Positions 26,710 through 38,506 of a stretch of DNA of 64,000 nucleotides are shown here, in pieces (the stretch's first letter is position 1; every line of letters begins with the position of its first letter). The position numbers and the translations under genes were made by a program. The DNA is from Pelomyxa schiedti (Eukaryota; Evosea; Pelobiontida; Pelomyxidae). A model generated the notes under the pieces. The model made no database searches, had not been told where the DNA came from, and worked only from the letters and a program-made list of their open reading frames with translations. The stretch covers positions 1 to 64,000 of the forward strand of contig JAHLWZ010000793.1 of the NCBI GenBank assembly GCA_020536535.1, in the 5' to 3' direction.

Positions 26710-28339
26710 TCAAGTCTTTGTATTTGTATTCGTATTTGTATTCACATTATTTGTATCACTTGCACACTGGGTTTGTGACATGCTTTGGCTTTGTTTGGTT
26801 TGCATAGGGTTTGTTGTGCTTGGAGTACTGCGAATGCCATTTGTTGTATTGGTTGCCGCCATAAGGGCTCCTACTGTACGAGTAGCATAGGCCCGAAGCC
26901 TGGCTATTTCGCTCATTGTGGTTACCTTGAACTGTTCCAGCTTTTGGACAACTTCATCTCTCTGTTGGGTAATAGCTTCTATCATCTTTATGTAAGGTTA
27001 GATGACAGTCAGAGGGTGAGTTTGAATGGTACGAGTTGCTTCTCTTCAAGTTGCTCAGTGAGGTATTGGACACTCTTCTGAAGTGCGATTTTTTCATCGC
27101 TTTCCGCTTGGAGTGCTTCCCTGCACTGTGTGGGTTAAGTCATGTGCTTTTTGTGGGTTTGGTACCTCATTCAATTGTGCTTGAAGAGTTAACATGTCCG
27201 GTCCTTCTGTCTGTGTGCATTTAGATTTTCTGTTTGCGGCCAAATTTGGCGATATCTCCAAAGCTGTCTTAGGAAAGTCAGACAGTACTCAGTGTCTGTG
27301 TTGGATGACAAACCTTGGGCAAACTTATCCCTCTTTTTCGAAAGTAAACTCTGGGAGGGTGCTGCTTGAGTGTAAGGGGGAAATAAAAATATTCGAGGCA
27401 AAAATACCAGGGGGGGATATTTTATCTACGGCCCCAACATACGTAATGGCAGTAGTCCTGACTAGGGGAATTAAAAAAAAGGTTTACTCCCACACAAATA
27501 CCTTTTGGGGTCCGAGTGGTTGAGGGTCTAAATCCTTGTGGCAGCCAGTCACCTCCAGTGGAATGCTCCCCACGACTAGGAGTTTCATATTCCACATCTT
27601 CATTGCCACTCTCTGATGCATCCTCCCTACAGTTGTGTCCGCAAGAACAACCACTCTCCTCAGTTTCGTTTTCGGAATAAAATTCGTCATCGTAGTATTC
27701 TTCAGGGCCTAGGCCAGTTATAGCCTACAAATAGGTCGGAAAAGCCTACCAGTGGAATCCTAGTAGCATTAACTCAAAAAAAGTAATTTCAACGCCAGAC
27801 CTCTTCACATGCACAGATTGGTTCCTCAACCAGCTTGGGTTTCACTAGGTTTCTAGGTCAGGTTATGTGTATAAGGTGATAAGTAACCACCAGTTTATTT
27901 TGTGGCATGTGAATTGTAATATCTTAGTTGATGTATAATCGGATATATTTACATCCGCTATAACATAAAGTGTTGGAAATTTACATCTCCTGTTCCTTAG
28001 GTCCTCCCTTGCCGCGGCCAAGTTGGCTGAAACCCTCTGCTCCCTCCTCAGTCTCTGTTGTCATAGCTCAAATTACCAAGAGACAAAAGCATGAGGTAGA
28101 AAACCAGTTCCTCCGGGGTTGCCTTGTAAGCCTTGAGGTCGTGCACAGACGTCTGTTCATTGGTTATTGTTTTTTTTGGCAGACACAGATGAACACAGGG
28201 GGTATGAAAAATTGGAACGCACGTCCCAAGCGGGCCTCCTTCTTGGTACTGATCTGTTGGGTTGTTGTGCTGCTTGTGGGCGTCGCTGTTGACGGTTAAT
28301 TCCAGTGGGTACCCTTGTTTGGGGTCTCCCTCGTTGCAT
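26710..28339 (-). CDS. SPICE1-like spindle/centriole coiled-coil protein
   Basis: Likely relative of SPICE1, a centriole and spindle protein needed for centriole duplication in animals. Start MQRGRPQTRVPTGINRQQ; the N-terminus is basic and has WDVRSNF. After a short intron comes SVHDLKAYKATPEELRLRRE, continuing QRVSANLAAAREDLRNRR; this parallels [20 protein letters not shown] of SPICE1 in motif and position. The split at EEL|RLRR uses a 54-nt GT...CAG intron. The middle is acidic (YYDDEFYSENETEES, with SGCSCGHNC). The C-terminal part is coiled coil: EALQAESDEKIALQKSVQYL, MIEAITQQRDEVVQKLEQFK and TTMSEIARLRAYATR, similar to the conserved coil of SPICE1. It ends with Asn/Thr repeats. Made by eye, so moderately confident. 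Confidence 0.55.
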
Positions 28340-28441
28340 TATATTTTACCCTAAAGAAAAACAAGGGGAAAAAAAAACCACTTTGAACTCTGTGGCCACT
28401 TTTACACTGGAGTAACGTTACCGCGGTGTGTTGTGCAATAT

Positions 28442-29348
28442 TTACAAAAGGGTGCATTTGTGTCCTGGCTTGATGCGACCGTCATCGTGGCTGGGGGTGT
28501 TGACCTTGTTGAACTTGCGGACTTCTCGCACAAGGCCCTCAAAGCTAGCCTCAATGTTTAATCGGGCTTTAGCCGATGTCTGGGTAAATGTTGGAAGAAT
28601 GCCGTGCGTACAGAAATTAATAAAGAAATACCTCAAAGTATGGGCAGTTGATTCCTTTGGCAAAAGATTTGCCCTCGGCTTCAGTGACTATTCTTTCCGC
28701 TGGTGGAATATCCACCTGGTTGATTGTGAGGAATGTTACTTGGAATTATTGTGCTACCTTGTTGCCACAAAAAACCATTGGATAAAATTCTACTTCCTTC
28801 ACTCGCAATATTTTTCTGTGAAATTCCGCTGCCGCTTCAAAGCTTGCCCTGTCAGAAACACTCCATACAATCATAAAGCCTTGTCCTTGCCTAAAGTAGG
28901 CTTCTCTCTAAAAGGAGAGGGAAGGTGATTTCTCAACAAGACGGTCAACAAAGGAAACTCACCATGGCAGAGAACTCTTCCTGCCCGGCAGTATCGAGTA
29001 TATCTAGTTATATTATTATTTGGATAGAGAACAAGATTGCCTACCGAGAACGCAGATTTGGTCATCTACCGACATCGGTTTTCGATATCTGCTGCGGTTA
29101 GAGACATATTATCAAGGGCCAAATCGGGCGTACGCATTTTCGATGGTTGGGTCGTACTCAGTAATGAATATGTGTTGCGTAAGAGATAGTGTAACAGCAC
29201 TCTTTCCAACACCACCCTCCCCTGTGAGTTAGGTAAGACATACTAGAAATAATAAAAAAAGAAAAAGGAAAAAAAAAAGGCAAGAAGGGAAACCGATGAG
29301 AACAAGTTTATAGGTATCAACGTGCGATGGAGTCGCTTCGTTAGTCAT
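28442..29348 (-). CDS. Ras-family small GTPase
   Basis: Membrane-anchored signalling GTPase. Start MTNEATPSHVDTYKLVLIG at 29348. After a T-rich intron the P-loop completes as EGGVGKSAVTLSLTQHIF, followed by the effector loop TEYDPTIEN, then DILDTAGQEEFSAM (switch II, with the catalytic Gln), FMIVYSVSDRASFE, VFCGNK (the usual NKxD sits at an exon border) and the SAK motif TSAKARLNIEASFEGLVREV. It ends KPGHKCTLL, a CAAX box with a terminal Leu that favours geranylgeranylation by the usual rule. Length and order match Ras or Rap. At least four short introns. Which Ras subfamily it belongs to cannot be settled by eye. It lies between the SPICE1-like gene and the reductase gene, all on the minus strand. 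Confidence 0.92.
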
Positions 29349-29625
29349 CTCTGCAATTTACTGTTGGGACTACGCTAAGGACCGCCTCTTGTGTATTGTA
29401 TTGTATGCACACAATGGAGTGTGTTATGGTTTTTCCAAGCGCAGGGAATTAGTGTTGCAACTTAACACACCGACACCTCGTTAATTGTTTTTTTATTTTC
29501 CTTTGTTCCGTATTTTTAGCCCCAGAAGTTAAGATTCACTGAAAGATTAATCGCCCAAAACTTTGTCCAATTCAAGACCTCGGCACCAGAGGCGTTTTCT
29601 TTGTTTTTGCCTTGTTATTGAGTAC

Positions 29626-32600
29626 TTAGCATTCAGAGTAACCACAGTTGTGACACTTCTTGCATCCCTCAGTGTTGAGCAGAGTGCTGTTTCCGCACTC
29701 AGGGCACAAGTCGCCAATAGGCCTGCTGAGGAAGGAGCTCGGGCTAGCCAGGGTGTTGCCAGGGGAGCGCAGGAGGGCGGCAAACGCGGAGGGAGCGGGG
29801 GAGGCGCGCATGGGGGTCAGCGGGGCGCCGGTGGTCGAGCTGGGCAGGCTGGTGGTGCGCATGAGCGGCGTGCTGCTCGCCGGGGGGTGCTCTGGGTCGC
29901 TGGTGTACAGCGAGGAGGGGGCCGCCGATTGCTGTCGAGGTATGTTGGTACAGAGAATTATATTGGTTGGCTTGGTTGGGTGTGGTGGTTGTGGTTGTCG
30001 TGGTGGTGGGGGAGGTTTACCGGTAAAGCTCTTTCTTTCAAGTATTCGTCAAGAGTGTGGGCTAGGGCGTCAGGGAGACTTCTTATACGTTTGGGGCCAA
30101 ATCCGGATTGATGGGCTCCACCGATGCCGCGCAACTGTTCAACAATTTGTGCTAATCTTTCAGTTGGAGTGAGAACCTGCCGATTGTAAGTTGTGAGTAC
30201 AAAATAGGGCGTTTTCTCACAGATGGTATCCGCAGAATAATACTCATTAGCCTGCCCACAGCTTCGCTCACAGCAGAGACATCTGAACCACCTTTTCCCA
30301 CTGTCAAGAAGATTTCAAACGGTTCTTTATCCTAGAGTAAGGTGAATTTGTGTCAGTGTCCTGGGGGGCAACACACCGATGTTGAGTTCACGGTGAGGTA
30401 TGCAGGTCCCATGGGAGTCTGACATCGGACCGTCAATCCTTCCTAATTGTTTCTAAGTAAGTTACATGATCACAGTGGGGTATACCAAGGCCTTGGGACG
30501 TGGTCTTTTGGTCAGGTATCCCTGTGGTTGTGCCTGTTGAACGACAACCTGTGGCTGAGGTGGTACCACTTTTGATGCGGACTGGGATGAAGTAGCGGTA
30601 GAGGTTGTGGCTTCTGAGAGTTTTGGTGCTTCGACTGGCAATGGGGGTGTGGGAGGTTGTGGTGTAGGTTCCTCTTTCGCTGTTTGCTTCTTGCATTCTG
30701 ATGTTGCTTGCGTTTCAAGAACGACAGATTGACGACTACCAGTTACATAAATTGTAAGACCTTTGCAACCTAATTCCCAGGCAAGCATATATGTCTACTC
30801 TGCGGTTAGAAATAAATAGGCTAGAAACGTGAGTGAACCTTCCATATATCATCAGCTGTGGTGTTGGGAGGAAAGTTCACAGTCTTGCTTATACTGTTAT
30901 CAACAAACCGTTGCATTGCCGCTTGTACAAGAACGTGTTCAGTGGCAGATACATCTTGACTTACAACAAATGTGTGCTTGATGACTTCCGGAAGGTCAGA
31001 CAAATCCTACAAAGTTGTTGGGAAAAACGGAGAAGAGATTGTAGACCTGGCATGTCCCGGTTTGGAGTACGTGGTCAACGATCCTGGTCTTCTCTGCTCC
31101 TACAATTCCAGCCTCCTCCAAGGCACTCATAAAGAGAGGACTTACGTACTGTAAAACAACATCACCTGAAGCTTCTTTCACTCGGCGAGTATAAGCCAAA
31201 GCAAACACGGGCTCGCATCCATACCTAATAAGGATTAGGAAATATACAGGAGACGGAGGGTGTACCCTTCACATCCAGTTACGGTCCCTATAGTGCCAGT
31301 TGGGGCAACTGTGGTGTGAGCAGCATTTCGTATCCCGTAGGTCTTGATGTCTTTCATTAATCCCTCCCAGTCAACTCCAGGTCTACCAAAGGACTGTGCA
31401 TAATCAACAGGGGATTCCAGAGAGCTTGGTGGTGACACTAAGGCATGTGACAGAGCCGTTGGGGGCAGCCAAGTGAATTTCTCAGGATTGAATATGCTGG
31501 AAGAAAAGGCGGGAAATGACCCCCTTTCCCGGGCCAAGAGGACACTTTCACACATTGTGTGGTAGCGCACCCATTCCATGACCTGTGAGGCGAAAATAAT
31601 CGAGTCACGTGCTCCATAGCGCACACGAGCTTGATACATTGCATCAGCCAGTCCCATGACACCAACTCCGATTCGACGAATGTTATGAGCTGCTTGCTGC
31701 AACTGTGGTACGGCAGGAACGTATTTGTTTGCATCAATTACGTCATCTTGGGAGAATTAGGATGGAATAAAAAGGAGAGCGGGTTGTACCCAAGAAACGA
31801 GTGACCATTCTTACAGTGTTGGCGAGTTTAATCCAATCGACTCTCCAGGGAGAGAGAGCAGGGTATGCAGGTTCATCATCATTCTTGTTTTCCGGAAGTG
31901 GTTGGAGCATGTGCCGAGCTAGATTCACAGATGCGAGACAACAACTACGCAGTCCGTTAGAAAGACAGAATGGTAGATCACGTAGGTGCTCACTTCTCAA
32001 ATGGGCCCAGCCATTGTTCTCCACATGGATTTGTGGCCTCCAATGTATAGAGATCTGGTACAGGATTGCCTCGGTTGGCTGCATCAATAAACAATACTCC
32101 AGGTTCGCCATTTTTTGCACTACTTGCAACTATGTCCCCTAAAAGTGTTCGTGCCTCCACAATGCCACACTCTTGGCCAGTACGAGGATTGATGAATTTG
32201 TGTTTCTCATTATTCCTTACTGCGCACATAAAAGCATCTGTAAGGGCAACACTAATATTGAAATTTGCTATGCTCCCCTCTACTGCTTTGCAAGATATGA
32301 ACTCCCTGATGTCAGGATGGTCGACCCGGAGTACTGCCATATTGGCACCCCTTCTCGAGCCGCCTTGGGCTATTGCTCCAAAAGCAGCATCATAAACACG
32401 TAGGAAGCTCACAGGACCACTGGCAAAACCGTTGCTTGATGCAACTCTATCTCCTTTTGGGCGAAGGCGGCTTGATGCAAGTGTAAAAAAGGGGATTAAA
32501 GTAGTTGGAATATACCTGAAACTGAAACCCAGTCCACCTCCAGTCTGCTGTATCAGAGCCGCATTACGCAATGTGTTGAAGATGCCCTCTGCAGAATCTT

Positions 32601-33424
32601 TTCCCATATCGTCATCTACACCAAGAACGAAACATGCCGCCAACTGTCCAAGAGGAGTTCCTGCGCCTGAGTTTCAAGTCAGTTGGGGGAAAGTGGGAAA
32701 TGAGCATACCAGTAAATGTGGGGGAGTTCGGGAAGAAAAGGAGTTTTGTCATAGCCTCGTAGTATTCACTAGACCTCTTCAACAGCACCTCGCTGACAGA
32801 ACCCTGAGTACTACTGGTTGCAACCGACGACCCGGCCTGCGAGAAAGCCACGTTGGCAGCCACACGCCAAAACATCTGGGGCACGTCTTCCGCCGGCGTT
32901 TTCCCGTCGGCTTCCTTCCTCAAGTACCTCCTCCTCAGAACCTCCACGCCGTTCTCGGACAGCACGCCGCCGCCGCCCCCGATCCTTGCCACATCTTCCC
33001 CCGCGGTCCCCGGCCCGATCGCGCTCCCAAATCTGACTCCAACTCCTCCTGCGCCAGGCAGCGCGGCCTCGTCGTCGCCGTCGCCGTCGGGCATCGGCGG
33101 CTCCAGCTTGCTCTCGGTGTACCACGCGCTGCGCAGCTCGTGCGGGATCGGGGGCACGGGGACGGCGTCGTGGGGGCGGGGGGATTGTGGGATGAAAGCG
33201 ACGGTGGACGAAGTGTTGTTGTTGCACACGACTACGCGGTTGTTGCTGCTGTTGCTGTTGACGCCGCCGCGCTTTTTCGACGGGGAAGACGACAACATCG
33301 AGGTTGTCGGAGGCGACGAAAAAATCGACGACGGGACGGGCTTGGACGGAGATTGCACCGGTGTTTGCATCACTGAAGGGCACCTTTTAATTTTGCTCTC
33401 TTCGCAAAAAGGAAGGATCTCCAA
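29626..33424 (-). CDS. nrdJ-like: Class II (adenosylcobalamin-dependent) ribonucleotide reductase
   Basis: Reduces ribonucleotides to deoxyribonucleotides using a B12 cofactor, without oxygen or a beta subunit. First ATG at 33424; [15 protein letters not shown] at 33370 is an alternative. After a low-complexity start: [46 protein letters not shown] (first redox Cys), [42 protein letters not shown] (active-site Cys), [45 protein letters not shown] and [13 protein letters not shown]. The class II-specific C-terminal region has [20 protein letters not shown] with [13 protein letters not shown], and ends with a cysteine cluster [18 protein letters not shown] plus HNCGYSEC. These last two parts separate NrdJ from class I NrdA. 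Many short introns show it is a resident eukaryotic gene. Class II enzymes are known from Dictyostelium and Euglena. Confidence 0.93.
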
Positions 33425-33593
33425 TGACTAACTACAAGATCTCAGAGCCAACCACCCTGGAAATACTATCGCTCCCATTCCCCTCTGGAAGCACTCCCCT
33501 CTGTCGGCAAGCTTCACCGAGCATTCTTCATCAACCGAATCTCTGGACAGAAAATTTATTAAACAAACAATAGTGGCAGGGCACCAAAGGCAA
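33425..33593. promoter_or_regulatory. Compact bidirectional promoter region (inferred)
   Basis: The reductase gene (minus) and the MMTAG2-like gene (plus) start only about 170 nt apart, so both promoters must sit here or inside the first exons. No TATA or Inr element was recognised. Confidence 0.4.
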
Positions 33594-34526
33594 ATGACAC
33601 AGAGTTTGTTTAAAGGCATTGGGACCAGGGGTGGTGTCAGGGGTGGTAAGGATCAATTTCAATGGGATCAGGTCAAGGTCGACAAATACCGTACGCCCTT
33701 TTTTTTTCCCCCTTTTTTTTTGTACGGTACTTTCCCTTGTTGACAACAACGCGGTGCAGGGGAGTATTACCTTGGACAGACCGTCAAAACAAGGCCCAAT
33801 TGGTGGGCAACGAAATTCACACCAGATGCAGTGAAGGCGGAAGCCGGCGGCAAAGGCGGAGCTTCGAAAAAGACGGGGTCTGTTGCTTCTAGTGCAGCGA
33901 GCACGGTAGCGAAGCCTGGGACGAGTACTACAGCTCCGCCGAGAATTGGAGACCCTACGATGAGAGCACTGGAGAAAGAGTTGATGAACGAGGCACTGGG
34001 CATTGTTCCCGCAAAGGACAGGAGAAGGCAGAGGCCCATGGATCAATTTGAGGTGCAGTTACTCTTTTGTTACTTCTGTGTTTACCGACCTTTTGCTATT
34101 AAGGTTCTACAAGCTGTAAGGCGTGGTACCACTGCTGAAATTATTGGTGATCCTCTGATAACCGAGCGCGTGGGAGGGATAGGATTTGGAGTGGCACCCA
34201 AGCACAACATGACAGGCTCAAGCTCAACCACCAAATCATCTACAAAAGGTCTTGAAGGAGGCGGTGGGTTCCTGGAAGGCTTTGAGCATGTTGAGATACG
34301 GAATGATGGTGGAAGTGACAGTGATGATGCCGCTGAGGCAGGCAGGAAAAGGAAAGGGGACGGTACCGAAGCCGCAGAAGTAGCCGTCAAACCCGATGTT
34401 GACGAGAGGAAAACCAAGAAGCACCGCTACGAGAAGAAGCACAAGGACCACAAAGACAAGGACCACAAGAAGGACCACAAGCACAAGCACAAGGAACACA
34501 AACACGGCCACAAGGACAAGTCCTGA
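33594..34526 (+). CDS. MMTAG2 (C1orf35)-like nuclear protein
   Basis: Homologue of multiple myeloma tumour-associated protein 2, a conserved eukaryotic protein of unclear function. Start MTQSLFKGIGTRGGVRGG at 33594, then KDQFQWDQVKVDKYREYYLG, spliced at codon CGG across a 69-nt intron (33691-33759), and QTVKTRPNWWATK. This parallels [20 protein letters not shown] of the human protein, as I remember it. Later: MRALEKELMNEALGI, a second short intron, AVRRGTTAEIIGDPLITERV and GGIGFGVAPKHN. The C-terminal third is acidic, then a long Lys/His/Asp tract made of HKDHKDKDHKK units, ending HKDKS; such tails are usual in nuclear RNA-associated proteins. Divergent from the reductase gene. Confidence 0.8.
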
Positions 34527-34559
34527 TCCAACAACAACCCACTCCACTGCGAACCAAGC

Positions 34560-34583
34560 ACAAACAAACAAACAAACAAACAA
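34560..34583. repeat. (CAAA)n microsatellite
   Basis: Tandem acaaacaaacaaacaaac just downstream of the MMTAG2-like stop codon, in its 3' untranslated region. Confidence 0.7.
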
Positions 34584-34813
34584 GCACATTCCACAGCGAA
34601 GCCTCTGACACAAACGCAAGGCCGCCCTTTGATACTACGCTGTATACATACTCCCACTTTGCCTCTGAGGCCACTTGGACCCACTTAATCTTGTGCCCGA
34701 ATGGGAACATCAACACTCCAAGTTTCGCGCAGTTTTCTGCTTTTTTAGATCAACAGGAAAAAAGAAAAGGCCAACGAAAGGGAGAAAAAAATAGAAATAC
34801 AAAACACAGCACC

Positions 34814-37800
34814 ATGGGGACGTCGCGGTAAGTCGACAGTTTCCCCCCGCCTCCCGTTTTCCCATAATTGCACGCCCCTCGTGTTTAAAATAACTGTTCG
34901 AGCAACCACTTACGGCGGCGCTGCCCACAGGGCGATTATGGGGGTTATGTGTTGCCTGTGCACGTGCTTGATTGCTAGCGCGGCACAAACCGGGAGCGCG
35001 TGCAAGTCGGCACTTACGATTGGAACGGTCCCCTACTCGTACAGTGGATCCACAGCGACGCTAAACGTGTCGTCCCATTATTGCAACAGCGACCCGAGCT
35101 TCAATATTTCCAAAAGTGCGTTTCCCGGTTATTGAGCTTGCCGCCTCGCACTTAACATTATCTTCGTTGTTTTAAAACGCACTGACGTGTCTTTTGATAG
35201 CCCAATACTTCAGCTTCGTACTCAGTGGAACAAGTTCTAAGTGGCTAACTGCGTCTCTGTGCGGGAGCACGTCGATGGACACACTTTTGTACATTTATTC
35301 CACGTGCACCGGTGCTGGAGATTCTTCCGTTGCTTCTAGTTGTGTGGCGTGGAGCGATGACAAATGCGGCCTTCAAAGCGAGATTTCGTATCAGTTTTCC
35401 CCTGGAATTACATATTACTTTGGTGTAACTGGCTGGGGTAACAATGCTGGATTTTACACTTTCGATTTGTATGAAAGTATTTCCTCCCGACGTTAGCTTC
35501 TTGTTGTTAATTCCCCTGAAGCCCCCGCGCCAACCAACGATGAATGCGCCTCACCTATTGCAATTACTTTCCTGCCTTATGTTATTTCCGGTGATACATC
35601 AACCTGTGTTTCAGGAAAGTCAATCTGCAGAAACAATACCGCTGCAGGTTCTGCACTCCGCTCTCCGGCACACCTTCTAACCCATATCTTCTTTAGCTGG
35701 ACTGTGGTACTCTTACGTGGGTAATGACACCGAAATACTTGTGCAAACATGTGATGAAACTGAGATGGACACAATCATTGAGGTGTATCGCGGATGCAAT
35801 TTATGCCTTACCTATGTATTACCACATTTATGTGTTCTCGGATAACCTTTTTTTTCCCCCAGAATGATGACAGCTGTTTAACCCAATCACAAGTTGTCTT
35901 TGAAGCATCCAAGGGAGTAACATATTACATTTTTGTTACTGGGTACCAGAATCAGAGGGGAACTTTCTTCTTGACAGTTGCCAATGGTCTAGTCACTTAG
36001 TGTTGTACATCATTAACAGTTTATAGCCCCTTCGGCTGACCACCACACATGCACGGAAGCTGTGGAAATTAAAAGTTTGCCATATGTGGTCACAGATTCT
36101 AATGCTCTTGTTCCTACCTCAACCAGTGAGTGTGCTGGTGGGGATCGACACGGTACAAATTCTTTTTCTTTGTGAAGTTTCTCATTTATATTAAGCGCTT
36201 TTTTATGTTCTCCATGGCACTGGTGCAACAGTGATGGCTGCCACATGCACATCTGAAAATACAGTACTTTCAAAATACCCTGTTTTGAAGACTAGCTAAC
36301 GCACAAAGGCCTTCGATACTATAGTGGAAGTGTATGATTCGTGTCTGCTAGATGAGGGTCATGTCTGCATAGCATGGAACGATGACTACTGTGGAGTCCA
36401 CTCAATGGTAAGAAGATTGTTTGTCTTCCTTAACATGTTAAGGTGAAATGGGAAGCCGAAGATCAATTCGACTATTATATCAGTGTAGCTGGGTACAGAG
36501 CAGATATAAATGGAGGAAATTTCACACTATACGTAGATTATGGTTGTTAACCCCACAATTATGAGTTACTCATTTGTTACAGCTGGAACGCAGTTAAACG
36601 ACGTGTGCTGGCAAGCCACTGTCATTGATTCCCTTCCATGGGATGCATCGGGGAGCACAACTGGGGTGCAACAAAGTGTTTGTGGTGGATGCTCTAATGG
36701 CGTTGGAACTCCGAAATATGGTTTCCTTTTACAATTGGTACCCGTACTTATTTTTGTTACTAGGATTGTGGTATGAAATTTTGCTCAGTGGACCTGCAAG
36801 ACCGATTGAAATTACCGCTTGCAACAATGAAACTTCTGCAGATGTTACAATTGAGGTGTACACAAGCTGTCAATGTGTCGAATGTGTCACTAAAGAGTAC
36901 CGCCTTTTTTTTTTTGTTGGACAATGCGAATTTACTTTTTTGGCAGTACTGGACTCCTGTGTTCTGGAAAAGGCAATGTACAGTTTATGGCAGGTAACAA
37001 TGTGCCATACTTCGTCTATGCCACAACAGGCACTGATGTTGGTTTCTTCCATCTCGATTTCATTGAGGGTGAGTGATTATGATTATTCTTTCCACAAACT
37101 GATTTTTCTAGACGTACCTAATGAGTACAGCCATTGTACTTCTGCGCTTCCAATTACACAACTCCCCTGGTCATACACAGGATCAACAATGACCTCAGAG
37201 TCGTCGTATTCTCCCTGTACTTACAATGTAAAGCAAGGTATTTTATTTTTTGTTTGTTGAAAGCCGTATGAATCTACCACTGTTGTAGGGATGTGGTTCT
37301 CAGTAACCGGCACGGGAAACAAAATGGCAGCGTTTACTTGTTCCCAGTACAGCGATTTTGACACCTTTGTGAGTGTCCATATAAATTGTGGCAACACCAG
37401 TTGTCTTGCTTATAATGATGACTACACTTCCCTCCCTATAACTGGCATAAACTGCGGTGCTGCTCAATCTTATGTAACATGGACAAGTGAAATGGGGCAA
37501 ATATATTACGTGCTAGTGAATGGTTGGGGTGACTCAATTGGCGTGTTCCAATTTTCCGTAATTGAAGGTTGAAACTCCCAGTCTTCAAATGTCTTTCTAA
37601 GAGCAATTCATAGAGACTACCCCAGTAAATGACGACTGTGCGGCAGCCATTGATCTTTCCGCCGTGACACTTCCTTACACTCTCTACGGTTTCACACCGC
37701 TAGCAGTCCCCTCGGGTGGCGACTGCGACACTGCAACAAGACAAGGTTCCTTTTATCCAACTTTTAGAGTGGCGGTTACTCAACGTTTCTAGGAGTCTGG

Positions 37801-38389
37801 TACAAGATGCTAGGGGTCAATAACACGTACCAGTTCAGCACGTGCCACTATTCCACCACATTCGATACAAGAATAGAGGTTTACACATCTTGCAGCAGGT
37901 TACACACCCTCTCGCTCCCGTTTGTCTCTAATTCCCTTCCCGCAGCACATACAAGAACGCATCCGGCTGCAGAACAGACATCATCGACGACGGGACGTGC
38001 CCTCTGTCACTCAGGCAGTCGGTCACGTTTACCATACCGTTTGGGGCCAATAAAGATGGCTCCATGGTGTGGGTGTTTGTCACCGGAGATGACAGCGCAC
38101 AGGGCCTGTTCCAGATGGCCATCACTGACCACACCCCCAGCCCAAAGTCCGAGGTACGCAGCATATACTGCGAATATGCATGCACCCCAACAACCAATCT
38201 CTGACAATCCCGCAGGGTGATAACGGACTCTCGGCAGGAGCCAAGGCCGGAATAGTATTTGCAGTTTTTGGCGGCATTGCGTGCCTCGCAGGGGCCGGCT
38301 TCGCCGGTTGGTGGTACTATACCAAGCACTACAAGCCCCAGTCATATGCCATCATCCCAGACACCACCGCCACGTCCACATCCCACTAA
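34814..38389 (+). CDS. Type I membrane protein with about six PPC-like extracellular repeats
   Basis: Predicted cell-surface or secreted protein. A 104-nt intron after MGTSR joins to AIMGVMCCLCTCLIASAAQT, making a clean signal peptide; ATG at 34814. About six repeats of 120-150 residues follow, each split by introns. Each has a C..A..I..LPY..SG opening, a YFSFVLSGT or MWFSVTGTGNK-like WYS strand, an IEVYTSC or LLYIYSTC strand, CVAWNDD.C and a YYFGVTGWGNNAGFYTFDLY closing. The order resembles bacterial pre-peptidase C-terminal (PPC) domains, found in eukaryotes mainly in protist surface proteins. The C-terminus has a juxtamembrane GDNGLSAGAKAG, one transmembrane helix (IVFAVFGGIACLAGAGFAGW) and a short tail ending TSTSH. 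Repeat borders are roughly 34990, 35530, 36040, 36590, 37115 and 37625. Ligand unknown. Confidence 0.8.
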
Positions 38390-38506
38390 CCACCGCACCC
38401 ACCTCCCAGTTACAGAACCCCCTATCCGTCAATCATTGATTCAAATGAAACAAAATTCTTTCGCAGAAATCATACCGCAGGTTAGATCGGCTCCCCCTTG
38501 GCGCAC

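Noticed and set aside
29660-30172. Plus-strand frames opposite the reductase C-terminus
   Set aside because: The minus strand carries the conserved Cys cluster and the class II C-terminal domain; the plus frames are Gly/Arg shadows.
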